From Colletotrichum lupini (Eukaryota; Ascomycota; Sordariomycetes; Glomerellales; Glomerellaceae), in the NCBI RefSeq assembly GCF_023278565.1, contig NC_064682.1, positions 124,001 through 188,000 of the forward strand: a DNA stretch of 64,000 nt, given 5' to 3'. Numbering within the stretch: position 1 is the stretch's first letter; every line of letters starts with the position of its first letter. Shown here piece by piece: positions 11,623-22,123 of this stretch. Made by a program: the position numbers and the translations under genes. The notes under the pieces are model-generated. The model had not been told where the DNA came from and did not search any database. It saw only the letters and a program-made list of their open reading frames with translations.

Positions 11623-13404
11623 TCATTGCTGGTGCGCAACTGCCCTTTCACTCTTCTCCTGCACCTCTGTCTTGTAGCCCTTGAATTTCCGTGCTGGGAC
11701 TTGCTTGATGAACATCTCATCGAGCTCCTCGTAAGACCGTCCAGCAACCTCGGGTTGGTAGAACCAGAGATAGAGAGTGGACAGAACGGCAAGGCCGCCG
11801 AAGATGAAGGCCACCTTGGCACCGAGATTGGCTTGGTCGGGGTTGAAAAGGAAGGGGATAACAAAGGCCCACATGGTCTGGAAGAAGGGATTAGTTTCCA
11901 TATCAACCATATCAAGATTGACAATTGGTGGCAGTATTCGACTTACAAAGAGACTGTTTTGCAAAGCCAAAGCCATTGAGGCAGTCTTGGCACGGAGACG
12001 CGAAGTTGCAACCTCGGTCAAGAGAGAATAGGCCGTGGCTCCAATGGTGACGTTGTAGATATAGCAGTACACCAGCAGCAGTGCGACGGTTCCCTTCACG
12101 GCACCAGGTGTGGCAGCCACCGCAAGACCACCAGTAATCATGAGAAGGACCGTCAGGATGCACATCCCCCAAAGAGTGAGGCCGCGGCGACCAACTCGAT
12201 CAATAAGGAACCATGCGGTGACGTTACCGAGCATGGACATGACCTGCTGCACGATAGCCAGTGTAAAGCTCTCTTTTGTGCTATATCCGGCCAGTTGCTG
12301 GTAGTAGGTAGAGTACGATGCAACGAAGAAGACACCTAAACAGAGTCAGTCAAGGGCAGAATTGTGAAGGGACAAGAATAACGTACCGCACAGAGCCTGG
12401 ATGCTCAAAGGTGCGACGGAGATGATGGTACGGCGAAGGTTGGACTTGCGGAAGCACTCAGCAAAGCTGGCGCCGTCGGTCTCCTTGCGTACCTCAGCAA
12501 GGGTGAGAGTAATAACAGATAGGCGCTTCTCGACCTGGACCGCATCGTAGCCAAGACGGCTCAGGGATTTGGCAGCCTTCTGCATCTTGCCCTTGCTAAC
12601 CAACCACCACGGTGACTCGGGCATGAAAAACAGCAAGAGGGCACCAACGCCGCTGATGCCGTATTGAGACACAAAGATTGTGCGATAAGCCCAGCGGTCG
12701 GTTCTAGTTCCAGTCTCGTTGACAACCAGACTGACGATGAATGGACCAATCGTGAAGGCGATAGCCGCAGCGGCGGTCAAGATACCGCGGAGAGCCAGGG
12801 GCGCGATCTCGCCAATGTATGTCATGCTGACTGTGATGAAAGCGCCAATGGGAAATCCGGCAATAAACTTGCCCGCGAAGAAGATCTCGTTGGTGGTGCT
12901 TACTGTCTCGCAAGTGATGCCTGCAAAGATGAAGGCGTAGCTGATGAAGTAGGTCCACTTGCGGCCGATGCGGTCGGCCACCCAGCCAGCACCGAGGGAT
13001 CCAACGACGGCACTGTGATGGAGAGTAACGTCAGCTCATGACGGGAAGCTATAGGAACAGTGCACATACGATGCGACAGGGGCTCCGCTGTAGGCAGATT
13101 GCCACTTTGCGGGGAGAACATAGTTGCCATTGAATTCGGAACCGAAATCCTTGCGGAACTGGGGGATTCCAATGACCGTTCCTCCCGCCTGGTTGTCAAA
13201 GCTGGTGAGGATGAGGACGTATATGGCGTAAATGCACCACACAAACGCCCACGGCTGGTTCTTGATGGCTTGTAAAACAGTTTCGTCGTGATCTTCTGCC
13301 GTCGCGGCGTGGCCAATCTCCTCCACGTGCTCGCCCTTGGCCGCGGCGATGTCGTCCTTGTCGACGATGGACGTCGGGTGCGCCTCAAGGTGTTTGTCGT
13401 CCAT
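11623..13404 (-). CDS. MFS sugar transporter (fungal alpha-glucoside/maltose permease-like)
   Basis: Four exons, 13404-13070, 13012-12387, 12335-11947 and 11877-11623, give 534 residues. It is a twelve-helix sugar/proton symporter of the MFS sugar porter family. Visible hallmarks are DRIGRKWT after helix 2, the PESPWWLVSKGK motif closing the N-terminal half, DRVGRRG in the C-terminal half, and NPDQANLGAKVAFIFGG before the last helices. The PESPWWLV form is typical of the maltose/alpha-glucoside permease group, but sugar choice cannot be fixed by motif. The gene is divergent from the rhamnosidase-like gene and near the rhamnogalacturonase, so import of a pectin-derived sugar or disaccharide is a reasonable inference. 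The third intron (11878-11946) is 69 nt and has no stop in frame; removal restores the alignment NSLF-TMWAFVIPFLFNP expected of the family, so I treat it as spliced. Confidence 0.88.
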
Positions 13405-15018
13405 GATCGCCGTTCCTGTCAGCTCTGGGTGAGGAAATGGAAGTATCGAAGATGTGTGAAAACGTCGGGCCGAACAACTTAAAGTTGAGAGAAAATCTGG
13501 GGAAGCACCGACGATCTGGGGAAGTTGAGGAGTTCGAGACTGGGGAACTAGGGCAAAGTGCAACCCAGCCGGGAATGTCCCCGGTTCTTATTGTCCAGAA
13601 CTTTTCAAAAGCCTTTCGGATGGAGGCAGTTGTAGGCACTTCTTCGGATCAACGTCGTCTCAATGATCGGCCGACAATAACCCATAGTCTATAGCGTAAG
13701 CCCCTTTTCTCCTTGGTGGCATTCCTCGTCAGGTCCGAGGTCAGGCGTGATGGTCCTGAAGGTAGGCCCGCCTCCTCACCCAACCATTTGGTTAACTTTT
13801 GCGGGGGAGGGGCCGGGCTGTCTGCATAGTGGGAGCCGGAGAGTGCGTTTCACTCATGGTTCTGCCATGTTGCCGGCAAGTGGTTACCAATGGAGGTTGT
13901 CAATAGCGCGGTGCGTTAGATAGCCTCTCGAGTCAGTCTATGTCCCGAAGAATAACCTGTGGGCTTTGGTTGGTTGTGGCTGAATGGCTGCTAACCCAAA
14001 GAGTGAAAGTCAGACTGAGCCATGAGATGAACTTGGACTTGGTGCCGATGCCAGTCGCCCACGCCAGTGGTGGTCAGGTTCTGGACATGGACTCTGGCCT
14101 GGGCCAAAGGTGTCATTGACCCGCCGTTTCGGTAGTGTAGTCTGGGGACCCCACAGACACGGCTATACCCCGGCTCGTGCATGAAAAAAATGCAGATGAA
14201 AGATGCGGGGGGGTTGACCTGAGCATCATCAGAATCGCAGTTTGCTGCGAGTCTCTGGGGACCTAGGTGGTGGTTATTATTATCGCTATGGAAGTTGTGC
14301 TTGTATATGCTTCTTATTTCTTGAGACGACCAACAACTACCGTATTCCAGCACCCAGTACGACGTGCTCTTGTGGCCAGCAAATCGAGAGCACAGGCGTG
14401 TTATGAACTGGTGGCAGCTCGGCATTTGCGTAAAGGAGCCTCTTCTAGCTTGGGGCCGTTCCTCGGTCTAATGGTGCCGCCAAGGAGGCAAAGGCTTTCG
14501 CAAAACCTGAACAAGGACCTTACGAGACGAAGACTATGCTAGTCCGGCCGCAGCTCATCCGTAGTTCTGCCGTTGTTGAACCATCTTCTTGCGTCCAGCT
14601 GACCTGGGCCATTGGAGTTCCAGACGCTTGTCGATTCAGCTTGTCATGAATCCTGACTCTTCCTCGGTATATCCCCGCACCGGCCCCAGAAATGGTCTCC
14701 ACGCCGACATCGCCATGGGTCTGAAAAGTCCCGATTGAGCAATCAGAAGCGTCAGCCACATTCCCCTCATCTCGAGCTTCGGTGCTTTCGATTGCCCTTC
14801 TCGGGTGGTTGTCACACCGAAGCGTTTATGGATTCTATTTGGGATCGTGGCGTCTTCAAAAGCATTTCCAACGACCTGGACCTAAGCCCATGTTCTGCTG
14901 GCAACCACAGACGAAACACAAATCTCAAGTTCATTCTCAGCCCCCAATCACGCGCCTTGTCCTTCCGAGTGCTGCAATAGTCTCTCCTCCCTAGTCGACT
15001 CTAAGCCATTCGCCCACC
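13405..15018. promoter_or_regulatory. Divergent promoter region between sugar transporter and rhamnosidase-like gene
   Basis: The 1.6 kb between two divergent start codons contains no supported gene. It has several CTGGGG/GGGGAG-type strings (for example near 13796-13810, 14144 and 14252) that fit the short CreA carbon-catabolite consensus, which is degenerate enough to occur by chance. No exact TCCNCCAAT element was found in it. Confidence 0.4.
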
Positions 15019-16683
15019 ATGGCAGATGCTCCCGAGGACATGGTCGAGAGCGTGCTTCCGACGCGCTGGAACCGGGACTTTGAAAAGATTGCCAATGATC
15101 TGTGCCCGCAGCTGCAGCGATGGACACGAACACCTCAACGCGTCATCACATTCGACAAAGACGAGGGCCAATACTTTGGTGTCCGTGCCGTGCCTGCGGA
15201 ATATTCCATTGACAAGTTGCCGTCCAAGACTTGGGGGAAAGGAGATGGCTTCATTCTCGACTTTGGTATTCACATGGTGGGATATCTCTCAATGAGACTA
15301 GAGTCCCGGGGCTCGCACATGGACGCCCCGTGCAGGTTGCGCCTCACATTCGGCGAATCTCCTTTGGACGTGACTCTCGGCATGGAAAATGTCAAGACAT
15401 GGATCAGCACCAGCTGGCTTCCGGACGAAATCATCAATATCGACATGTGCCCTGAGGAGGTCTCTCTATCTCGACGATACTCGTTCCGCTTCCTTCGAGT
15501 TGAAGTCATCGACACCTCACCCAAATACAAGGTTACATTTTCCGAAGTCAAATGTCAATGTGTTAGCGCCATCAGCCAGAACCACGCCCTGGAGGCTCCG
15601 CAGTTCAACGATCCTCTCCTCCAGCAGATTGACCACGTTAGCATATCGACACTGAGAGATTGCATGCAAACCGTCTTTGAGGACGGACCTCGAAGGGATC
15701 GTCGGCTCTGGAGCGGAGATCTTCGTCTTCAAGCACTTGCAAACTACAGCACCTTCCGGGACTTCAACCTCGTCAAGCGCTGCATCTTCCAGTTTGCTGC
15801 CGTGGTGCGCGAAGATGACTCTGTGCCAGCTTGCATTTTTGAACAGCCTCAGCTCACGCCTTCGACCGACTACATTGTAGACTACGACGCGCTATTCGCC
15901 GCCATTACGTATGACTACGTGGTGGCATCGGGCGACAAAGCTGCGGGTCACAGCCTTTGGCCCACCGTCCTCGGCTGCGTGAAGCGGGCTCTTACGCATC
16001 TCGATGCTAACACTCACGTGTTTGATGAGTCCAAGGGTGAAGGATGGAAGTTCCTTGACTGGCAGCCTGGGCTGGAACACAGCGCAGGACTACACGGGGT
16101 TCTGCTGTATTGTCTGAAAGCAGCTAACTCCTTGGCCACGGTTCTCGGCAAGGAGGCCCCTTTTGTGGACCTCGTGGCCCAAATGACCGAAGCAGCGAAG
16201 GTGTTCCTTTCTCCAGACAATGTCTTCGTGTCTGGCCCCAAGGGACAGGTTAGCTTTGCGTCGGCGTCTTGGCTTGTTCTTGCAGAAGCATATCCTCAGG
16301 AAACCGCTAAGGCTGCCCTGATTAACACACTTGCACACCCTGATGCTCTCAAGCCCCTGACCCCTTACCTATGGCACCATGTGTGCGATGCCCTCGCTAC
16401 CGTGGGCTTGTTCGATAAGTGTGTGGAGATCATGACCAGCTACTGGGGAGGTATGGTCCGCGCCGGTGCAGACACTTTTTGGGAATGCTACAACCCGGAA
16501 GACCCTCGGGCAAGTCCCTACGGAGATGCTCGAAACAACAGTTTCTGTCACGCTTGGAGCTGTACCCCGACGTACCTACTAAGGGGGAAGCTGAGAGAGT
16601 TTGTCGGCGTCAAGGAAACGAAATCGGTCACCATGGGTCACTTGGACGAACATTGGATCAAGTCACAGGTCGGGAGTCAATAA
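15019..16683 (+). CDS. Intracellular alpha-L-rhamnosidase-like protein (GH78-type six-hairpin fold)
   Basis: A single open frame of 554 residues starts at an ATG in good context (CACCATGGCA). There is no signal peptide, so the protein should be cytosolic. Residues 80-180 look like the beta-rich domain before the catalytic barrel. Residues 222-234 read DGPRRDRRLWSGD, the acidic motif of GH78 (Asp222, Asp227, Asp234 and Trp231 stand at the family spacing). Glu489 in GADTFWE near the C-terminus fits the distal catalytic Glu. The N-terminal carbohydrate-binding domains of larger bacterial enzymes are absent, as is common for fungal cytosolic members. It would release L-rhamnose from imported rhamnosides or pectic oligomers. 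Its 3' end is only 190 bp from that of the convergent rhamnogalacturonase gene. Hydrolase activity itself is inferred. Confidence 0.86.
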   Translation: MADAPEDMVESVLPTRWNRDFEKIANDLCPQLQRWTRTPQRVITFDKDEGQYFGVRAVPAEYSIDKLPSKTWGKGDGFILDFGIHMVGYLSMRLESRGSHMDAPCRLRLTFGESPLDVTLGMENVKTWISTSWLPDEIINIDMCPEEVSLSRRYSFRFLRVEVIDTSPKYKVTFSEVKCQCVSAISQNHALEAPQFNDPLLQQIDHVSISTLRDCMQTVFEDGPRRDRRLWSGDLRLQALANYSTFRDFNLVKRCIFQFAAVVREDDSVPACIFEQPQLTPSTDYIVDYDALFAAITYDYVVASGDKAAGHSLWPTVLGCVKRALTHLDANTHVFDESKGEGWKFLDWQPGLEHSAGLHGVLLYCLKAANSLATVLGKEAPFVDLVAQMTEAAKVFLSPDNVFVSGPKGQVSFASASWLVLAEAYPQETAKAALINTLAHPDALKPLTPYLWHHVCDALATVGLFDKCVEIMTSYWGGMVRAGADTFWECYNPEDPRASPYGDARNNSFCHAWSCTPTYLLRGKLREFVGVKETKSVTMGHLDEHWIKSQVGSQ

Positions 16684-16873
16684 GACAGCAGTTAGTCGGT
16701 GATTAGAGTAATTTGAGTCAAGTGATAGACGCCAGAGAAAATTGATAATCATTTCCCGAATGATATGTGCAGCTTGGCTTTTCCAATTAAGTAAGTATGT
16801 ACAGGAAAATGAGATTGGCTCGTTTCTTGTCGAGCCGGGTCCTGGTTGCTTCACGTTCACGGCCTTCTCGCGC

Positions 16874-18332
16874 TTAAGCGGCGCCAGCAAGAGCACTGGC
16901 GGGCTTGGCACCAGGGTAGAAGGTAGTGGGGATGGCGGGAATGTCGATGGACTTGGTGATGCCGAGTCCGGCGGTGACGAGGCCGGGCATGGTGGCAGCG
17001 GAGTAGCTGGTGACGGTCTTGGTAGTAGCAGTGCTGGTGTAGGTCCCAGAGCCGGTGCGCATGCAGTGACCGGTGCCGAAGGCGTTGTTGCACTTGTCGA
17101 CGATGGAAGAGCCAGACTCGGTCCAGATGTTGATACCGGACACGTCAATGTTCTCGCAGGGGACGGCGGCAGCGCAGAGGGCGACCACGGGACCGCGAGC
17201 GGCACCGTTGGCGGCGGTGCCCTTCCAGTTGGAGAAGGTCAGGTTTTTGTACTCGACACCGTTGCCGGCGACCTTGCTCTGGCCGGTCCAGGCAGAGTCG
17301 ATCTTGAGGGAGTAGGCGTTGCCGTGACCGATGAAGTTCTCGAACTTGGCGTTCTGGAAGGCACCATCACCACCGTTGTTCTTGATCATGAGCATCTGGT
17401 TGGAGTTGGAGGTGTAGACGTTGCGGTAGTGGATGTCGGAGATGGCTACAAACAACTCTTGTTAGTGATTGCGTCGTAATAGAGAGATTCCTCTCGGAGC
17501 CTAGACGTACCAGTGTCAACGCCCAATGAGCCGATGCCGCAGCCACCGGACCAGTTGCAGAAGACGTTCTCGACGAGAATGTTGCTAGACTTGTTCTTGA
17601 CAGTGACGCACTCGTCCTTGTTGGTGACGGCAACGTCGTGAACGTGCACGTTCTTGGCAGCCATCAAGTTGAAGCCATCAAGACCGCCCTGGTTGCCACC
17701 ACGGACAATCATGTTGTAGACCTCTCCGTTGGTGACGGTGTCCATGACGAAGTGGAAAGCCGGAGAGTCAACGAGAGCAATGTCATGAACGCTGAAGTCG
17801 GTGACAGAGACGAACCTCAGGAGACGAGGTCCGTAGACACCGCTGCCCTCTATCAAATCGTCAGTATTGTGTGGTGGCGATTGGTTTGGAGTGGGAATGT
17901 CTTACGCTTGTGGAATTCATAGCCGTAGCCCTGCATGGCACCCTTGGAGTTGCCGCTGTAGAACTCGACATCGGTTGACTTCTGGACGATGATCATGTGG
18001 CCGCCAGCAGTTCCAGTGCGGTAGATGGTACCCTCGAGGTTGATGGAAACACCAGTTCCGCCGGAGAGAGTCTGCCAAGTGCCGAGACCCCATTCACCGG
18101 CGGGGATGAGGATCTCACCTCCGGTCTTGCAGGCGTCCCAAGCGGACTTGAGGGCCGCGCCGATGTCTCCGGTGGCACCGGTCTTGGCGCCGTAGCTGGT
18201 GATGTTACATGTCTTCTTGGCGGCCTTGGTCGCGGCCTTGGTGGTAGGTCCAACGGTGCCAGACAGCTGGGCGTTGGCCAGTTCCGGGATAAGAGCGCCC
18301 AGCGCAAGGAGTGAAAAGGAAGCGAACTTCAT
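16874..18332 (-). CDS. rhgA: Secreted rhamnogalacturonan hydrolase (GH28, rhamnogalacturonase A type)
   Basis: Three exons, 18332-17906, 17849-17511 and 17445-16874, give 445 residues. Introns are 56 and 65 nt with standard donors, and a CTAAC branch is seen in the second. The signal peptide is [21 protein letters not shown], followed by [12 protein letters not shown], as at the mature N-terminus of Aspergillus rhamnogalacturonase A. It is a right-handed beta-helix enzyme that cuts the GalA-Rha backbone of pectin rhamnogalacturonan I. Family hallmarks in order are [21 protein letters not shown] (replacing the polygalacturonase NTD/DD pattern), [13 protein letters not shown] (replacing GHG) and the RIK-equivalent MLMIK. 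The conserved tail with IWTESGSS and IPTTFYPG is also present. Similarity to the known enzymes runs from end to end, so the assignment is firm. Placement next to a rhamnosidase-like gene and a sugar transporter supports a pectin role. Confidence 0.96.
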
Positions 18333-18523
18333 GTTTGTTGATTTTGAAAACGAGTGAATACCGACAGAAATGTCGAGAACTGGAAGAGCAAAAAAGAAAA
18401 CGAGAGGCACCGGAATGGGACGACGGAATGATCAGGGAAAACAATCAGTTTGTATCTCTTTGAGAAAAAGGGCCCTGATGAGATGATAAAAGGAATCCCT
18501 TCCTCAGATCTCCCCTAACTTCC

Positions 18524-18532
18524 TCCACCAAT
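18524..18532 (+). promoter_or_regulatory. Candidate GaaR (galacturonic acid) response element with CCAAT box
   Basis: TCCACCAAT matches the TCCNCCAAT form reported for the pectin regulator GaaR. It lies 192 bp upstream of the rhamnogalacturonase start, on the strand opposite to the gene, and its 3' half is a CCAAT box. The match is seen; regulation by GaaR is inferred. Confidence 0.5.
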
Positions 18533-20918
18533 GGGCCCAGCAGCCTTACCTCGAGTCCTCGACTCCTGTGGTCGATTCGCCATTTGCAGTGCCCACGCCG
18601 CTTCCGCCAGCGACCCCACGATCCGTCCCATTGTTTGTGGGAAATTGAACGGAACAGGTGCTCTGGAGAGTGGCTGTTTGACGAATCATGAAAATCGAAC
18701 CCTCTGCGCCCGGGATTCTGACGCCGTGTTAATTAATTAAAAGAACAACACAGACAGTGGGCTTAAGAGCGAGCTCGCTTCACTCAAATGCCGTCCCGAA
18801 TGGGTATTAGAGGTATGAAATAGAGTACTTGGTGGCGCTATCGGGGCCTGGCCGCCAGACCATTCTCTTTACCCCCGGTAGTTTTGTCAGGGGTACTGCT
18901 TGCCGGACTGCTTTACCTCAGCATCCCTACTATGCAAAAACCCAAGGTCAAATCTTCTCGATGAACCAGGGCCATCAGGGGGCGACCTGGAGCGGCGCTG
19001 GGGTGAGCTTTGGTGAAACAAAAGGAAACGGCACAGATGAGCCGCGTCATGGTTGCAGTTCGTCCCGTCGTGGTCAAAACTTCAAAGTATATTCCATTTG
19101 TCTGGCACACGCTGCCCACGGCAAGGGCCACAGACTGATTAAAAAGAGATGACCCAGCCGCATCTTCTGCCCAACAAGTTAAGAAACTGTCTCAACCATC
19201 ATCCCGCATTTTGGGTATGATCATATCAAGATCTAAACTGGGGGGGCTGACGACTGATGATCTAGGCGCGGCAGAAATTCTACCCAGCATCATGTCCCAC
19301 GTCCCAACGAGAAAATATCGGCATCCCACTGCCGGGGCCAAGTTGGAAACGGCCTAGGGGGAGAATTTCCCAAGTCCTTATTTTGATTAACAGTGTCCGC
19401 AGCCTTCGTATCAGATACAGAACGTCCGGGTATGCAGTTCCGTGTACCGTCCTCCGAACTGGCCCAAAAACCAATGCTTCTGGAACTGCTCCCATTCGGA
19501 CTGCCAAGCGCCGTGCCATAACGGCGATGCTCCGTGAGCCAAGACGGGGACGTTGAAGCAACAGATCGGGACTACTATCGGGTTATGCGTGCCGTTCGGA
19601 GAATGTTCTCTCCATCCTCCTTCTCTTTCGGGACTCGGCCCGCCACGAACCATTTCCAGCTTCTTCAGAGCTCTCTCGATGTGACCCGCTGTGCAGTAGT
19701 TCGAGAATCTAGATGAAGATCTTCTTGATCAGGAACTCCCATTTATTGGCTACTGCCGGCACTTGACTCGCCCACGCAAAGAGCCACAAAAATGGAGCGG
19801 AACCTCCTCCACTCGTGAGTTCGTCAATGATCACGGGACGGCAAACGCGGGTTAATCAGCGGTCTCGCTTCTTAACCTCAACCCTTAGCAGTTAGAGGTT
19901 CTAGGAGCAGATGGATACTACATAGAGAGGCTAGTCAATGTACCTTGGTAACAGCTTCAACGCTGCGGCTGCTGTCAGCCTGTTCCCGAGACTGATATTC
20001 GTACATGCTTTGTACTTCGCACATGTGGTGACGAAGCTACGTGGCTACTACATGAGCAATCCACGATGCCAAAGTAGCACCATTTCTCCCTTCCTATCTC
20101 CGTTTCTAACCATCCACCTCTAGCTTCTGAGATCTCGATATGCACGACCCCTCAACATCCTGTGAGCCAAGAATAAGCTTACCACTGCAGCGCAAAATGA
20201 GCGGTATGTCAGCAAAAGGCATGGGACCAACCACGAGAGCCCAGAGGTCCAAGTGAGACCGTCTGTGAGACCCAGCCCTCTGGCGTCTGACAGGTGCAAC
20301 TGCGCCGCCGCCTCTGGAACTCCTTTGGCTCTCCTCCCGGCGGCCATCGACTTGACTCGAACCGTCCTAGTCGGCGACTCGTCCCTCCGCCCTCAGCACC
20401 AAGACGCTCAGCAGAGACTCGGTTTGCAGCTCAGCCCTGCGACGCACGCCTATCGCGTTTGTCAATCGGGGCTGACGGTGCTACTCTGCCTACCACAAGG
20501 TTCTGCAGCTTGCATCCTTAGCTACCCATTTGCTCGGAAAGGTCCGAGTCCGGGGGAAGAAGATGAAGGAGGATTCATCACACCCGGATGCAAGGGATGC
20601 AGATGCCCGTCTCACTCTGCATAGCCTATGCCATACTTTATTCCGTAGGGCGACGTGCTTTCAGCTCCGTGAGTTCAGCGGGCGGTGCGTATGCGCAGCA
20701 GACTTCCGACGTGCTGCTTGATTTACACACCAATTTCGGCTTAGGAGGAACGACACGCCTTGGTCACGATAATGGCGGGCTTACTGGCACGTCGCGGCCT
20801 CTTTGCGAGATCCCTCTGAACGCACAGCCGGTTGTGGTAAGGCATAGGCTACTCTGAGAGATGGCAATGAAAATAGTTTCCGTGCAAACGACCTGTATTT
20901 CACTTTTTGTCAGATGTG

Positions 20919-20925
20919 TATAAAT
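20919..20925 (+). promoter_or_regulatory. TATA box of the six-cysteine repeat gene
   Basis: TATAAAT lies about 250 bp before the start codon and is followed by a long CT-rich tract, a pattern typical of strongly expressed fungal genes. Confidence 0.55.
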
Positions 20926-21169
20926 CCAACCTGGTTCCTCCCCCGATATGGCGTCTCTTTCTTCTCATCAACAATCACTTCAAACAGCTCGTTTATAACT
21001 TCACATTTTCTTTTCCTCTTTCCTATTTCCTATTTCCTTATTTCCTTTGTCGGTTTCTCTTTCCTTGGGACAATCGTTCAATCTGCAAACCTCGACTCCA
21101 TCACTCTCACAATCGTCAACTTTTGCTTAATCTAAACTCGAATCCACCACATTTATCAATCAACAAACA

Positions 21170-22123
21170 ATGCATTCTTCCATCGTCCTCACTTTCCTCG
21201 CTGCCGTCGCAACTCTTGCCTCGGCAAGCCCTTCCCTCAACACCAAGCGCGACGACACTGTCTGCGCGCCGGGTACTGGCTTCTTCCAGTCCTGTGCCAA
21301 TGGCTTCCGCGGCTGCTGCGAGGCCGACGCCTGCACCATCGGCTACTGCCCCGGCGTGACCGAAACCTCCGCCAACGCTCCGGCCGAGACCACCCCCGTC
21401 AACCCCGGCCACTCGGCCAGCCAGCAATCCACCGACCTCACCGTCTGCCCTACCGGCACCGGATTCTTCCAATCCTGCTCCAACGGCTTCCGTGGATGTT
21501 GCAAGGAGGACGCCTGCGCCATTGGCTACTGTCCCTCGGCCTCTGTGAAGCGTCAGGACCCGACGGTGTGCGCTCCCGGCACTGGTTTCTTCCAGTCTTG
21601 CTCCAACGGCTTCCGTGGATGCTGCAAGTCTGACGCCTGCACTCTCGGCTACTGCCCTACTACCTCTGCTTCCGAGAAGCGTCAGGATCCCACCGTCTGT
21701 GCCCCTGGCACCGGCTTCTTCCAGTCCTGCTCAAACGGTTTCCGCGGCTGCTGCAAATCCGACGCCTGCACCTTGGGATACTGCCCCGATCTGGCCATCG
21801 CCTCCCCCTCAAAGCGCGCCGCCGACCCTACAGTCTGCGCCCCCGGCACCGGCTTCTTCCAGTCGTGCGCCAACGGCTTCCGCGGCTGCTGCAAGCAGGA
21901 CGCCTGCACCATTGGCTATTGCCCGGACGTCAAGACCTTTGAGACGGTGACCAAGACGGCCCCTCAGACGACCGCCACCCCGACCCCCGAGAGCAAGTCC
22001 AATGCCAACGCTGATCCCACTGTCTGCGCCCCCGGCACCGGATCCTTCCAGTCGTGCGCCAACGGCTTCCGCGGCTGCTGCAAGTCTGACGCTTGCACTA
22101 TCGGCTACTGCCCCTCCAACTAA
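21170..22123 (+). CDS. Secreted Kex2-processed precursor with six six-cysteine modules
   Basis: Intronless frame of 317 residues. Residues 1-19 are a signal peptide; a short pro-segment ends at Lys26-Arg27. Six modules follow, each with C-x9-C-x6-C-C-x4-C-x4-C and the core GTGFFQSC...NGFRGCC...DAC..GYCP. Lys-Arg pairs end module 2 (127-128), module 3 (170-171) and module 4 (215-216), while modules 1-2 and 5-6 are joined by Ser/Thr/Pro-rich linkers. Kex2 cleavage would thus give four products: a double module (28-126), two single modules (129-169 and 172-214), and a second double module (217-317). All 36 cysteines lie in modules, six each, so three disulfides per module are possible. Modules 3 and 4 are identical over 35 residues but differ at 20 codons, all synonymous. 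The cysteine motif resembles unnamed motifs in fungal extracellular proteins. Function is unknown; a secreted cell-surface or host-interaction role is speculation. Confidence 0.88.
   Translation: MHSSIVLTFLAAVATLASASPSLNTKRDDTVCAPGTGFFQSCANGFRGCCEADACTIGYCPGVTETSANAPAETTPVNPGHSASQQSTDLTVCPTGTGFFQSCSNGFRGCCKEDACAIGYCPSASVKRQDPTVCAPGTGFFQSCSNGFRGCCKSDACTLGYCPTTSASEKRQDPTVCAPGTGFFQSCSNGFRGCCKSDACTLGYCPDLAIASPSKRAADPTVCAPGTGFFQSCANGFRGCCKQDACTIGYCPDVKTFETVTKTAPQTTATPTPESKSNANADPTVCAPGTGSFQSCANGFRGCCKSDACTIGYCPSN

Larger units (their letters stand above)
18333..21169. other. Intergenic between rhamnogalacturonase and six-cysteine repeat gene
   Basis: No supported gene. The left part is the promoter of the rhamnogalacturonase, with a candidate GaaR element at 18524-18532. 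The right part is the promoter and 5' UTR of the cysteine-rich repeat gene, with a TATA box at 20919-20925 and a strong CT tract at about 21000-21065. Confidence 0.5.

Noticed and set aside
16742..17479. 245-codon plus-strand Gly/Val/Asp-rich frame
   Set aside because: Antisense shadow of the rhamnogalacturonase last exon.
21170..22123. Repeat precursor as a cyclic-peptide (dikaritin-type RiPP) precursor
   Set aside because: The modules are long and Cys-rich without the short Tyr-containing core expected, and no DUF3328 (UstYa-like) gene lies in the window.
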